DNA of 13,763 nucleotides from the NCBI GenBank assembly GCA_023392755.1, contig JAEWNM010000218.1, forward strand, positions 1 through 13,763. Direction: 5' to 3'. The notes beneath the pieces were generated by a model. That model was not told the DNA's origin, searched no databases, and saw only the letters and a list, made by a program, of their open reading frames with translations. This stretch comes from Bacillota bacterium (GTDB lineage: Bacteria > Bacillota > Clostridia > Christensenellales > Aristaeellaceae). A program made the position numbers and the translations under genes. Shown one piece after another: positions 1 to 6,258 of this stretch. How positions within the stretch are numbered: the stretch's first letter is position 1; every line of letters starts with the position of its first letter.

Positions 1-1184
1 GTGGTCAGAAAATACTTGACGCCGCAGCCCATCATGATTTGGGGGATGGCATAGCTGTAGCCGAAGGTGTCCGGCAGCCAGAAAGCGTCGGCCCTGTACC
101 GGAAATATTTCATGGTGAACCGCTGCCCCCATAAAAACTGGCGCAAAAGGTATTCGCCGCCGGTCAGGTTGCAGTCGCACTCCACCCACACGCCGCCATT
201 GGGCTCGTAGCGGCCTTCCCGCACCCGGTCCTGTATGCGGGCAAAAAGCTCTGGGTAATGCACGCGTATCCAATCGCTGTGGAAGGCGGAGGACTGGACA
301 AAGGTATACTCTTCGTATTCATCCATCAGGTTCATTTGGTTGGCATAGGTGCGGGCGCACTTTTTCACCGTTTCCGACATGGGCCACAGCCAGGCTGTAT
401 CCATATGGCTATGCCCTACCAAACCCACATAGGGGGCGGTGGGGCCGTTTTTCTTTTTAAGCTGCTCCTTTATAAGCGGGTGCGTTTTGATAAGGCCGTT
501 TCGGAAATCCGCCGGGGATGCCTTGTCCGGGTCGTAATAAAGCAGGCTGTGCACCTTGGTCAGCGTGTACAGTATATCCGCCCGGCGGAAGCTGTCCTCC
601 CCCAGCGCCTGCGCAAGGGTTGTAAGCGTGCGCAGGTCGAACAGGTATTCCATCAGGGCATCGTCCCGCAGGCATACGCTGACAGGGCCAATGGGGTAGG
701 TGTAATCCGTAAGGGATTCGTTGGTCAGCGGGGCGGTGCCGGGCATGTCATGAAAGGCGTAGTATTCCAGGGCGATATCCACCCGCTGCCCCGGTACGGC
801 GTTTGTGACAAAGCGGTTGCAGTAATGGTTGCCATGGCTGCCCACCAATGCTTTTTGGGCATAGTTGCTGTGGATAGCCCCGTTCACCCACAGCGTTGCC
901 TCGTAGCCGCCGATATGGGGGTAGAGAAACAAATCCTTTCCCTGAAGCTGGGATGGAACCGTAAAGGAACCCCGGAACCAGCCGTATTGGGATTCGCCGC
1001 CCCAGCGGCCGTTTTCCGGAAGCGGGCCGAAACTGCTTTCATCAGGGATTTGGTTTAAGGGGACCGCGGTTTGCAGGAATCTGACGGGAATCTCATCCAC
1101 ATTTTGAAACAGGCGCTGCTCCAGGGTGGATTCCAGCCGCTTCAGCTTTACCAGCGTTTGTGCCACACTCTTTTGCGCAAGCAT
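1..1184 (-). CDS. GH38 alpha-mannosidase, N-terminal part (runs off the left edge)
   Basis: Retaining alpha-mannosidase that hydrolyses terminal alpha-linked mannose from oligosaccharides. No signal peptide is visible, so it probably acts in the cytoplasm. About 394 residues are present; family members of this long type are usually about 900-1000 residues, so more than half lies outside the window. Residues 1 to about 230 form an N-terminal region with a beta-sandwich-like stretch (WGGESQYGWFRGSF, then LWVNG). The catalytic domain opens with GHSHMDTAWLWP; His260 and Asp262 match the zinc-binding H-x-D. FWLPDTFGYS carries Asp372 at the position of the catalytic nucleophile. The ATG at 1184 is preceded by AAAGGAG at a good distance, which decides the start. 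It lies downstream of the regulator gene with a 104-bp gap containing a strong hairpin, so it may be expressed by read-through. Family assignment is firm; linkage specificity is not readable. Confidence 0.93.
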   Translation of the reverse strand, partial: MLAQKSVAQTLVKLKRLESTLEQRLFQNVDEIPVRFLQTAVPLNQIPDESSFGPLPENGRWGGESQYGWFRGSFTVPSQLQGKDLFLYPHIGGYEATLWVNGAIHSNYAQKALVGSHGNHYCNRFVTNAVPGQRVDIALEYYAFHDMPGTAPLTNESLTDYTYPIGPVSVCLRDDALMEYLFDLRTLTTLAQALGEDSFRRADILYTLTKVHSLLYYDPDKASPADFRNGLIKTHPLIKEQLKKKNGPTAPYVGLVGHSHMDTAWLWPMSETVKKCARTYANQMNLMDEYEEYTFVQSSAFHSDWIRVHYPELFARIQDRVREGRYEPNGGVWVECDCNLTGGEYLLRQFLWGQRFTMKYFRYRADAFWLPDTFGYSYAIPQIMMGCGVKYFLT

Positions 1185-1230
1185 CGATTTTCTCCTTTTT
1201 CATGTGCTTTCCCTTGGGATTAAATATGGC

Positions 1231-1286
1231 AAACGGAAGGCCGCCGGGCTGGGTGGCTTTGCTATTGTGCCCGGCGGCCTCCGTTT
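1231..1286 (-). terminator. Strong GC-rich hairpin after the regulator gene
   Basis: Two arms pair almost perfectly: AAACGGA plus GGCCGCCGGGC (1231-1249, one bulged A at 1238) with GCCCGGCGGCC plus TCCGTTT (1269-1286). The loop is about 19 nt. The hairpin begins 2-3 bases beyond the TAG stop of the regulator (1289-1291). On the minus strand the stem ends in TTT and then GCCATATTT, so the U-tract is short and interrupted. It could be a partial terminator that lets some transcripts continue into the mannosidase gene, or an mRNA-processing or stability structure. Confidence 0.6.
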
Positions 1287-1288
1287 TG

Positions 1289-2446
1289 CTACTTTCCGTT
1301 TTTGGCGCATTCCCCGGTGGTTGTGCCCACCATGAGCTTTGTGGGAACGATGATGTTCTGCGCGGGCTTGACGGGGTTGCCCATATGGCCCAGGAGCAGC
1401 TCGGCCACATGCCTGCCTATCATCTCCTGGTCCTGCCGGACGGTGGTAATGGCCCCCGGCAGCATATGGGCCCATTCGGAATCGTCAAAGCCGCATACGC
1501 TAAGGTCCCTGGGGATGCTGATGTTCAAATCCTTGCAGACCATTAGAATCTGAAACGCCAGCTCGTCATGCTCGGCCATGATGGCGGTGACGCCCTGGCT
1601 CATGAGCGCCTTGATCCGCTCGCCCAGGACACCGGGATCGCCGGCGGTGCTGCCCTGGCGCAGGCTTTCCACCATATCGGTGACGATGTATTCGCTTTTG
1701 AGCGGAAGCCCGGCCTTTTCATGGGCCAATACATACCCGGCCACGCGGTCGCACACGGTACGCCGCTCCTCCGGCCCCACGCCGGACATATAGGCGATCC
1801 GCCTGTGGCCCAGGGCGATCAAATGCTCCATCAGCTGCGTCGCCCCGCCCAGATTGTCGCTGGTGACGGAGCTGATGTAGGGGCAGTTGCTGGGAATATC
1901 CATGATGACTACGGGCTTGCCGGAGAATACGAGCTGGTTCAGCGTATTGATGTGTATATCGGATGTTTTGGGATAATAGGCCACGCCGGCCACGTGCATG
2001 TTCGCCAGCTGGTTCAGTATGATGCGGCCGCGGGAGGGAGGATCGTCCTCTGTGATATAAATGGAGGCGTAGCAGCCCTGGCCTGTGAGCAGGTGGTTGG
2101 CAGCCTGGAAGGCGGAGGTCAGCCCGGTGCGGCTGATGTTGAAGGGAAAGATGAAGGCGAACAGGCTGCTTACCGCCTGGGGCTGGGCTTCCTTTTGATA
2201 TATATCCCTGGAGACGAAGCTGCCCACGCCGCGCTTGCGGTAGAGGATGCCCTTGTTCTCCAGCTCCGTCATGGCCCGGCGCGCGGTAATCCGGCTGATG
2301 CCGTATTTTTCCATCAGCTTGCTCTCCGTGCAGATGGGGTGATCAAATGAAAAAGACCCGCCTTGAATGCTTTCCATGATGTCGTCAACGACTACCTGGT
2401 ACAGCGTGGTCTGGGACGTGCCTTTTCCCTGCTTTGCAGAAAGCAT
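1289..2446 (-). CDS. GntR-type HTH / LacI-type sugar-binding transcriptional regulator (AraR-like architecture)
   Basis: DNA-binding regulator, 385 residues, the usual size for this hybrid family. Residues about 12-80 are a GntR winged helix-turn-helix (ESKLMEKYGISRITARRAMT, then a wing ending GVGSFVSR). Residues about 90-380 resemble the LacI/periplasmic-binding-protein effector domain: TSDNLGGATQLMEHLIALGHRRIAYMSG, then SVCGFDDSEWAHMLPGAITTVRQD and MIGRHVAELLLGHM. This order, GntR head with LacI body, is that of AraR of Bacillus subtilis. The effector is probably a mono- or oligosaccharide. AAAGGAG precedes the ATG. Its own promoter carries the same 14-bp near-palindrome as the divergent transporter promoter, so autoregulation and control of both transcripts are likely; this is inference. 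Repressor action is assumed from operator placement over the promoters. Confidence 0.93.
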   Translation of the reverse strand: MLSAKQGKGTSQTTLYQVVVDDIMESIQGGSFSFDHPICTESKLMEKYGISRITARRAMTELENKGILYRKRGVGSFVSRDIYQKEAQPQAVSSLFAFIFPFNISRTGLTSAFQAANHLLTGQGCYASIYITEDDPPSRGRIILNQLANMHVAGVAYYPKTSDIHINTLNQLVFSGKPVVIMDIPSNCPYISSVTSDNLGGATQLMEHLIALGHRRIAYMSGVGPEERRTVCDRVAGYVLAHEKAGLPLKSEYIVTDMVESLRQGSTAGDPGVLGERIKALMSQGVTAIMAEHDELAFQILMVCKDLNISIPRDLSVCGFDDSEWAHMLPGAITTVRQDQEMIGRHVAELLLGHMGNPVKPAQNIIVPTKLMVGTTTGECAKNGK

Positions 2447-2497
2447 GATGTATCTCTCCTTTGACAGAGCCTGTTATTTGTTTCCCTGGTTTTCTTG

Positions 2498-2511
2498 TTT
2501 ATTATAACAAA
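2498..2511 (-). promoter_or_regulatory. Candidate operator, copy 1 (over the regulator -10)
   Basis: On the minus strand the sequence is TTTGTTATAATAAA, identical over 14 bases to the copy at 2682-2695 on the plus strand. It differs by one base from the perfect palindrome TTTGTTATAACAAA, as expected of a dimeric repressor site. It covers the -10 element of the regulator promoter. Its assignment to this GntR/LacI regulator is inferred from position only. Confidence 0.6.
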
Positions 2512-2529
2512 CCCCTTCCTTCTTTGCAA
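2501..2529 (-). promoter_or_regulatory. Promoter of the regulator gene
   Basis: Read on the minus strand: -35 TTGCAA (2529-2524), a 17-bp spacer, then a consensus -10 TATAAT (2506-2501). The expected start of transcription is near 2494, giving a leader of about 48 nt before the ATG at 2446. The -10 box lies inside the near-palindrome at 2498-2511, so a protein bound there would block RNA polymerase. Confidence 0.7.
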
Positions 2530-2653
2530 GCTTTCCATCGAAAAATGCATACATTATGTAAGTAGACATAACAGGCTGGATTAAGCGGGAAGTACAATTT
2601 GCATCTATAGCACAAAACGCATCCGTTAAATCAAATATTTTAGATAAATTGTA

Positions 2654-2682
2654 TTGACATCCCGAAATTCCTATGCTAGTAT
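2654..2682 (+). promoter_or_regulatory. Promoter of the transporter/glycosidase operon
   Basis: Consensus -35 TTGACA (2654-2659), a 17-bp spacer, and -10 TAGTAT (2677-2682) preceded by TGC, an extended -10 motif. An AT-rich stretch (about 2627-2653) just upstream could act as an UP element. The transcription start is expected near 2689, inside the near-palindrome at 2682-2695. This is a strong promoter by inspection that would need tight repression. Confidence 0.8.
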
Positions 2683-2695
2683 TTGTTATAATAAA
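2682..2695 (+). promoter_or_regulatory. Candidate operator, copy 2 (over the operon start site)
   Basis: TTTGTTATAATAAA overlaps the last base of the -10 box and the predicted transcription start of the operon. It is identical to the minus-strand copy at 2498-2511, 184 bp away. The flanking bases differ between the copies, which suggests that the 14-bp block is the conserved functional unit. Confidence 0.62.
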
Positions 2696-2715
2696 TTGGA
2701 CGGGGGAATGTGCAT

Positions 2716-3684
2716 ATGGTGGGCACGGATGAAATAGTGCTCAGGAAGGCGAAGTCCCGTGGCAGGAGGTTTTTGCGCCAGGTTTTATCCAGTTGGCAGT
2801 TGTATTGCATGGCGTTGCCGATTGTCGCGCTTCTGTTCCTGTTCAACTATATGCCCATGTTCGGCACGCTGATGGCGTTTAAGCGTTTCCGCATCAAGGA
2901 CGGAATTTTGGGCAGCCCGTGGATGAATCCGCTGTTTCGGAATTTTGAGATTTTGTTCAGGGCCAACTCGGCGGCGGTGAACGCCATCAAAAACACGCTG
3001 CTGTTGAATTTGATGTTCATTGCCGTGGGAACGGTCTTTGCCCTGATGCTGGCGCTGATGTTCAATGAGATACGGCACAGGACATACAAGAAGATCACCC
3101 AGTCCCTCACCTTCTTGCCTTACTTTATATCCACAGTGGTGGTGGGCATATTTGCAGCGGGCATGCTGGGCTATGACAACGGCGTGATCAACGGCTGGCT
3201 TACTTCGATGGGCTTTGAGAGGATTGCCTTTTATATGGAGCCCGGGTATTGGCCCGCCATACTGCTGGTGGTGAATGTCTGGAAAGGCGCGGGATACAGC
3301 TCCGTCGTATACCTGGCCACCATCGCGGGCATCGACAGTTCGTATTATGAGGCCGCGCAGATAGACGGCGCTTCCAAGTGGGAGCAGATACGCTATATTT
3401 CCTTGCCCCTATTGCGCCCCACGGTCATCATACTCACGCTGCTTGCCATCGGCAGAATCATGAACGCGGATTTCGGTTTGTTCTTCAACGTTACGGGGGA
3501 TATGCCGGCCATTTACTCCTCCACAGACGTTATCGATACGTTTATTTACCGCACGCTTCGCAAGACGGGGGATTTGGGCATGTCCACGGCGGTGGGGCTG
3601 TTCCAGTCAACGGTTTCCTTTACGCTGGTGCTTTTGAGCAACTGGGCCGCGAGGCGCATTGATGAGAGCGCCGCGCTGTTTTAG
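2716..3684 (+). CDS. Carbohydrate ABC transporter permease (LplB/YteP-type)
   Basis: First membrane subunit of a sugar ABC importer of the CUT1 class, 322 residues. After a basic N-terminal tail of about 25 residues there are hydrophobic segments consistent with six membrane helices, starting WQLYCMALPIVALLFLFNYMP. The EAA loop that docks the ATPase is clear (EAAQIDGASKWEQIRYISLP, from Glu212). The start is a choice between GTG 2710 and ATG 2716. The only ribosome-site-like run, GGGGG at 2702-2706, is 3 nt from the GTG but 9 nt from the ATG, so ATG 2716 is preferred. The next permease starts 15 nt after the stop. No ATP-binding subunit is encoded in the window, which is normal for this group; a shared MsmX-type ATPase elsewhere is assumed. 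The substrate cannot be read from the permease. Confidence 0.93.
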   Translation: MVGTDEIVLRKAKSRGRRFLRQVLSSWQLYCMALPIVALLFLFNYMPMFGTLMAFKRFRIKDGILGSPWMNPLFRNFEILFRANSAAVNAIKNTLLLNLMFIAVGTVFALMLALMFNEIRHRTYKKITQSLTFLPYFISTVVVGIFAAGMLGYDNGVINGWLTSMGFERIAFYMEPGYWPAILLVVNVWKGAGYSSVVYLATIAGIDSSYYEAAQIDGASKWEQIRYISLPLLRPTVIILTLLAIGRIMNADFGLFFNVTGDMPAIYSSTDVIDTFIYRTLRKTGDLGMSTAVGLFQSTVSFTLVLLSNWAARRIDESAALF

Positions 3685-3699
3685 AAAGGAGGCGAAAGT

Positions 3700-4614
3700 A
3701 TGGTCACAACCCGGTTGGGAGCGGGCCTTGAAAACAGGAGACGGATGTCGCCCGGAATTATACTGGTGTACCTGTTTGTGGGATTGTTTGCTTTTGCCTG
3801 CCTTTATCCCTTTTTGATGGTGGTCTCCGGCTCCATGACAAGCCGGGGCGAGGCGGCGCTCTACGGCTTCCGGCTGATTCCCAGGGAGCCCACGCTGGCC
3901 GCGTACGAAACGCTGTTCGTGAATGCCGCGGCCATCATCAACGGCTACAAGGTGACGGTTTTCGTGACTGTGGTAGGCACATTTTTGTCGCTGATACTCA
4001 ACAGCATGATGGGATACGTGCTGGCGCGCAAGCAGATGAAATTCCGGAAGGTTTTGAATTTTTACGTGCTGTTCACCATGCTTTTCAACGGCGGCATGGT
4101 GCCCTGGTATATTGTGTGCGTCCGTTATCTGGGCTTGCAGGATGTGATCTGGGCGCTGATCATACCGATGCTGGCCAGCCCCTGGTACATTTTTCTGATC
4201 CGCAACTATTTTCAGTCCATACCCGAGGAACTGTATGAATCCGCCAGGATCGACGGCGCTTCGGACTTCATGATTTTCCGCAAAATCTATCTGCGCCTGG
4301 CGACCCCGGTGCTGGCCACGGTAACGCTGTTTATCGCCCTGGGCTACTGGAATGACTGGTGGCTGGGGCTGATGCTGATAGAGCGCAGCGAACTGCAGCC
4401 GCTGCAGATGCTGCTGCGCACCATTATTGCCAACATTCAATTTTTGCAGACCATGGAATCATCGCCCCAGGTGCAGCAGCTGCTGGCATCCATCCCCAGC
4501 GACGCGGTGCGCATGGCGCTGGTCATTATCACCACGGGGCCCATACTGTTTTTGTACCCCTTTGTTCAGCGGTATTTTGTAAAGGGTATTATGATAGGCG
4601 CCGTCAAGGGCTGA
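3700..4614 (+). CDS. Carbohydrate ABC transporter permease (LplC/YtcP-type)
   Basis: Second membrane subunit of the same importer, 304 residues, a typical length. It begins with a membrane helix (IILVYLFVGLFAFACLYPFL) and shows several further helices. The EAA-type loop reads ESARIDGASDFMIFRKIYLR, from Glu180. It ends KGIMIGAVKG, the characteristic close of this permease family. AAAGGAGG stands directly before the ATG. It should form a heterodimer with the preceding permease and receive substrate from the solute-binding protein encoded next. The 78-bp gap after it contains inverted repeats that may set different transcript levels for the binding protein. Confidence 0.94.
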   Translation: MVTTRLGAGLENRRRMSPGIILVYLFVGLFAFACLYPFLMVVSGSMTSRGEAALYGFRLIPREPTLAAYETLFVNAAAIINGYKVTVFVTVVGTFLSLILNSMMGYVLARKQMKFRKVLNFYVLFTMLFNGGMVPWYIVCVRYLGLQDVIWALIIPMLASPWYIFLIRNYFQSIPEELYESARIDGASDFMIFRKIYLRLATPVLATVTLFIALGYWNDWWLGLMLIERSELQPLQMLLRTIIANIQFLQTMESSPQVQQLLASIPSDAVRMALVIITTGPILFLYPFVQRYFVKGIMIGAVKG

Positions 4615-4623
4615 CAGAGTATT

Positions 4624-4672
4624 AAGGGGGACGGATGCGCGCCCCTTTGATAAACACGCCGCGAAAGCGGCG
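4624..4672 (+). repeat. Inverted repeats before the binding-protein gene
   Basis: Two potential RNA hairpins stand in tandem. AAGGGG (4624-4629) can pair with CCCCTT (4642-4647). CGCCGC (4657-4662) pairs perfectly with GCGGCG (4667-4672) around a GAAA tetraloop, a very stable GNRA hairpin. No U-tract follows either, so simple termination is unlikely. Such intercistronic hairpins often protect or process the abundant binding-protein mRNA; that role is inferred. Confidence 0.6.
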
Positions 4673-4692
4673 ATCATAAAAGGAGGACGACC

Positions 4693-6168
4693 ATGAAAAA
4701 GCTTGTTTCCCTGATGCTGGCGCTTTTGCTGCTGCTACCGCTTATGCCCGCGGCAATGGCGGAGGCCAAAACCGAACTGGAACCCGTGACGCTGCACTTC
4801 ATTTTCTTCGGCGACAAAAAATCCGAAACGGATACCGTGTGGAAGGCGATTGCCGACAAGTACCGTGATGTGCTCAACTGCGATTTTGACGTACAGTTCA
4901 TCGCGGGCGATGACTACAAACAAAAGCTGCTTGTGAAAGCTGCCGCCGGCGACAGCTGGGATATGAACTTTGACGGCAACTGGCTGGGCTATTATCAGAT
5001 GACAGCCATGGATGCCTATCTGGACCTGACGGAGCTTATGCCCAAGTATGCTCCCGACCTGTATGCCGCCTATCAGGAAAGCGGCGCTCTGGAAGCCGCC
5101 ACCTATCAGGGCAAGATCGTCGCGCTGCCCTGGACCATGACCATGAACAACCGTACCCATTACCAGTGGCGCGGCGATCTGGCCGAGGCTGCCGGGATTA
5201 AGGTGGAGAAGGACTCCATCAAAACCTTTGAAGATGTGGACGGTCTTTTGCACAAGCTGAAGGAAGCCTATCCCGACAGGTACATACTGGAGGCCGCTTC
5301 CCTGGACGCCTCCCTGATCAAGCATAACCTGGCTGACATCGGCAACTCCCTGGTGGTGGACCTGAGCGACCCCGAGCTTAAGGTATTGCCCCTGGAGCAG
5401 ACGGAAGCTTACCTGGAATTCGCCACCTGGGCCAAGAAATGGCAGGATGAGGGGATTATCTGGAAGGACGTTCTGACCGACAAGACCGACCACAACGCCT
5501 TGATCGACCAGGGCAAGCTGATCTCCAAGTGGGGCACCCATGAGTTTGCCCGCCAGAACCGCGCCTGGGTGGATGAAGGCGCCCGCTGGGACTTTAGCGT
5601 GCTTCATCCCGACGGCCTGTCCGCCAACCGGACGCCGCTGGCCAATGTGGCCTGCATCCCCGAATCGTCCGAAAATCCCGAGCGCACGCTGATGTTCATG
5701 AATCTTTTGCAGACCGACAAGGAACTGTACGACATGGTGCACTACGGCATCGAAGGCAAGACCTATGTGCTGGACGGCGAAGCCGCCGTGTTCCCCGAGG
5801 GCATGAACGGCGCCAACTCCAGCTACATGGAGTGGGGCGGCCGCTGGGCCTACTGGAAGCCGCAGTTCATGCGCCCCGACTTCTCCTACGGCCCCGGTTT
5901 CTGGGCGGAGGAAGCGGAGTTCGCCAAGTCCAACCCCAAGAACGTCAACTCCCCCCTGGCCGGGTTCAGCTTTGACAAGACCGAAATCTCCATCGAAGCC
6001 GCCCAGCGCGACCAGATCCACACCGACATGCACAAGATCATCGAAGTGGGCCTGGCCGGCGACGCCGCGGCTGCCGTTGCGAGCCTGATCGACCAGCAGA
6101 AGGCCGCCGGCCTGGATTTGATACTGGCCGCCGCCCAGAAGCAGGTAGACGCGTACATGGCCAAGTAA
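4693..6168 (+). CDS. Extracellular carbohydrate-binding protein of the ABC importer (LplA/YtcQ-like)
   Basis: Solute-binding protein, 491 residues, that captures the sugar outside the cell and delivers it to the two permeases. Residues 1-23 are a signal peptide: MKKL, a long Leu-rich core, and AMA before Glu24. The mature part looks like a large CUT1 binding protein (GDSWDMNFDGNW, then EAATYQGKIVALPWTMTMNN). The C-terminal 90 residues (SPLAGFSFDKTEISIEAAQ to the end QKQVDAYMAK) resemble the DUF3502 domain that closes LplA-type proteins. There is no cysteine at the cleavage site, so it is not a lipoprotein, unlike most binding proteins of single-membrane bacteria; how it stays near the cell is unclear. 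AGGAGG lies 6 nt before the ATG. Stable hairpins flank the gene on both sides, consistent with its being the most abundant product of the operon. Confidence 0.92.
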   Translation: MKKLVSLMLALLLLLPLMPAAMAEAKTELEPVTLHFIFFGDKKSETDTVWKAIADKYRDVLNCDFDVQFIAGDDYKQKLLVKAAAGDSWDMNFDGNWLGYYQMTAMDAYLDLTELMPKYAPDLYAAYQESGALEAATYQGKIVALPWTMTMNNRTHYQWRGDLAEAAGIKVEKDSIKTFEDVDGLLHKLKEAYPDRYILEAASLDASLIKHNLADIGNSLVVDLSDPELKVLPLEQTEAYLEFATWAKKWQDEGIIWKDVLTDKTDHNALIDQGKLISKWGTHEFARQNRAWVDEGARWDFSVLHPDGLSANRTPLANVACIPESSENPERTLMFMNLLQTDKELYDMVHYGIEGKTYVLDGEAAVFPEGMNGANSSYMEWGGRWAYWKPQFMRPDFSYGPGFWAEEAEFAKSNPKNVNSPLAGFSFDKTEISIEAAQRDQIHTDMHKIIEVGLAGDAAAAVASLIDQQKAAGLDLILAAAQKQVDAYMAK

Positions 6169-6195
6169 CCTGTTTGGGAAACCTATAGGAATGCG

Positions 6196-6229
6196 CGGGG
6201 AGGGACCTTATAAAAAAGGCCCCTCCCCG
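6196..6229 (+). repeat. Long hairpin between the binding-protein and GH3 genes
   Basis: A 14-position stem with a single A-C mismatch: CGGGGAGGGACCTT (6196-6209) against AAGGCCCCTCCCCG (6216-6229), with a 6-nt ATAAAA loop. What follows is AAGGATATTT, with no run of T, so it is probably an attenuating or mRNA 3'-end-protecting structure rather than a full terminator. It would lower expression of the downstream enzyme genes relative to the binding protein. Confidence 0.7.
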
Positions 6230-6258
6230 AAGGATATTTAATTGATGGAGGTATCCCC

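Noticed and set aside
258..1058. A 266-codon plus-strand frame in the left region
   Set aside because: It lies opposite the GH38 gene, whose catalytic motifs read cleanly on the minus strand up to the window edge.
2687..2692. TATAAT as the -10 box of the transporter operon
   Set aside because: No acceptable -35 lies 16-18 bp upstream, whereas TTGACA pairs with the extended -10 TAGTAT at 17 bp. The match is better explained as part of the repeated operator.
4735..6033. A 432-codon minus-strand frame opposite the solute-binding protein
   Set aside because: The composition (rich in His, Gly, Val) is that of a complementary-strand shadow, and the plus-strand gene is unmistakable.
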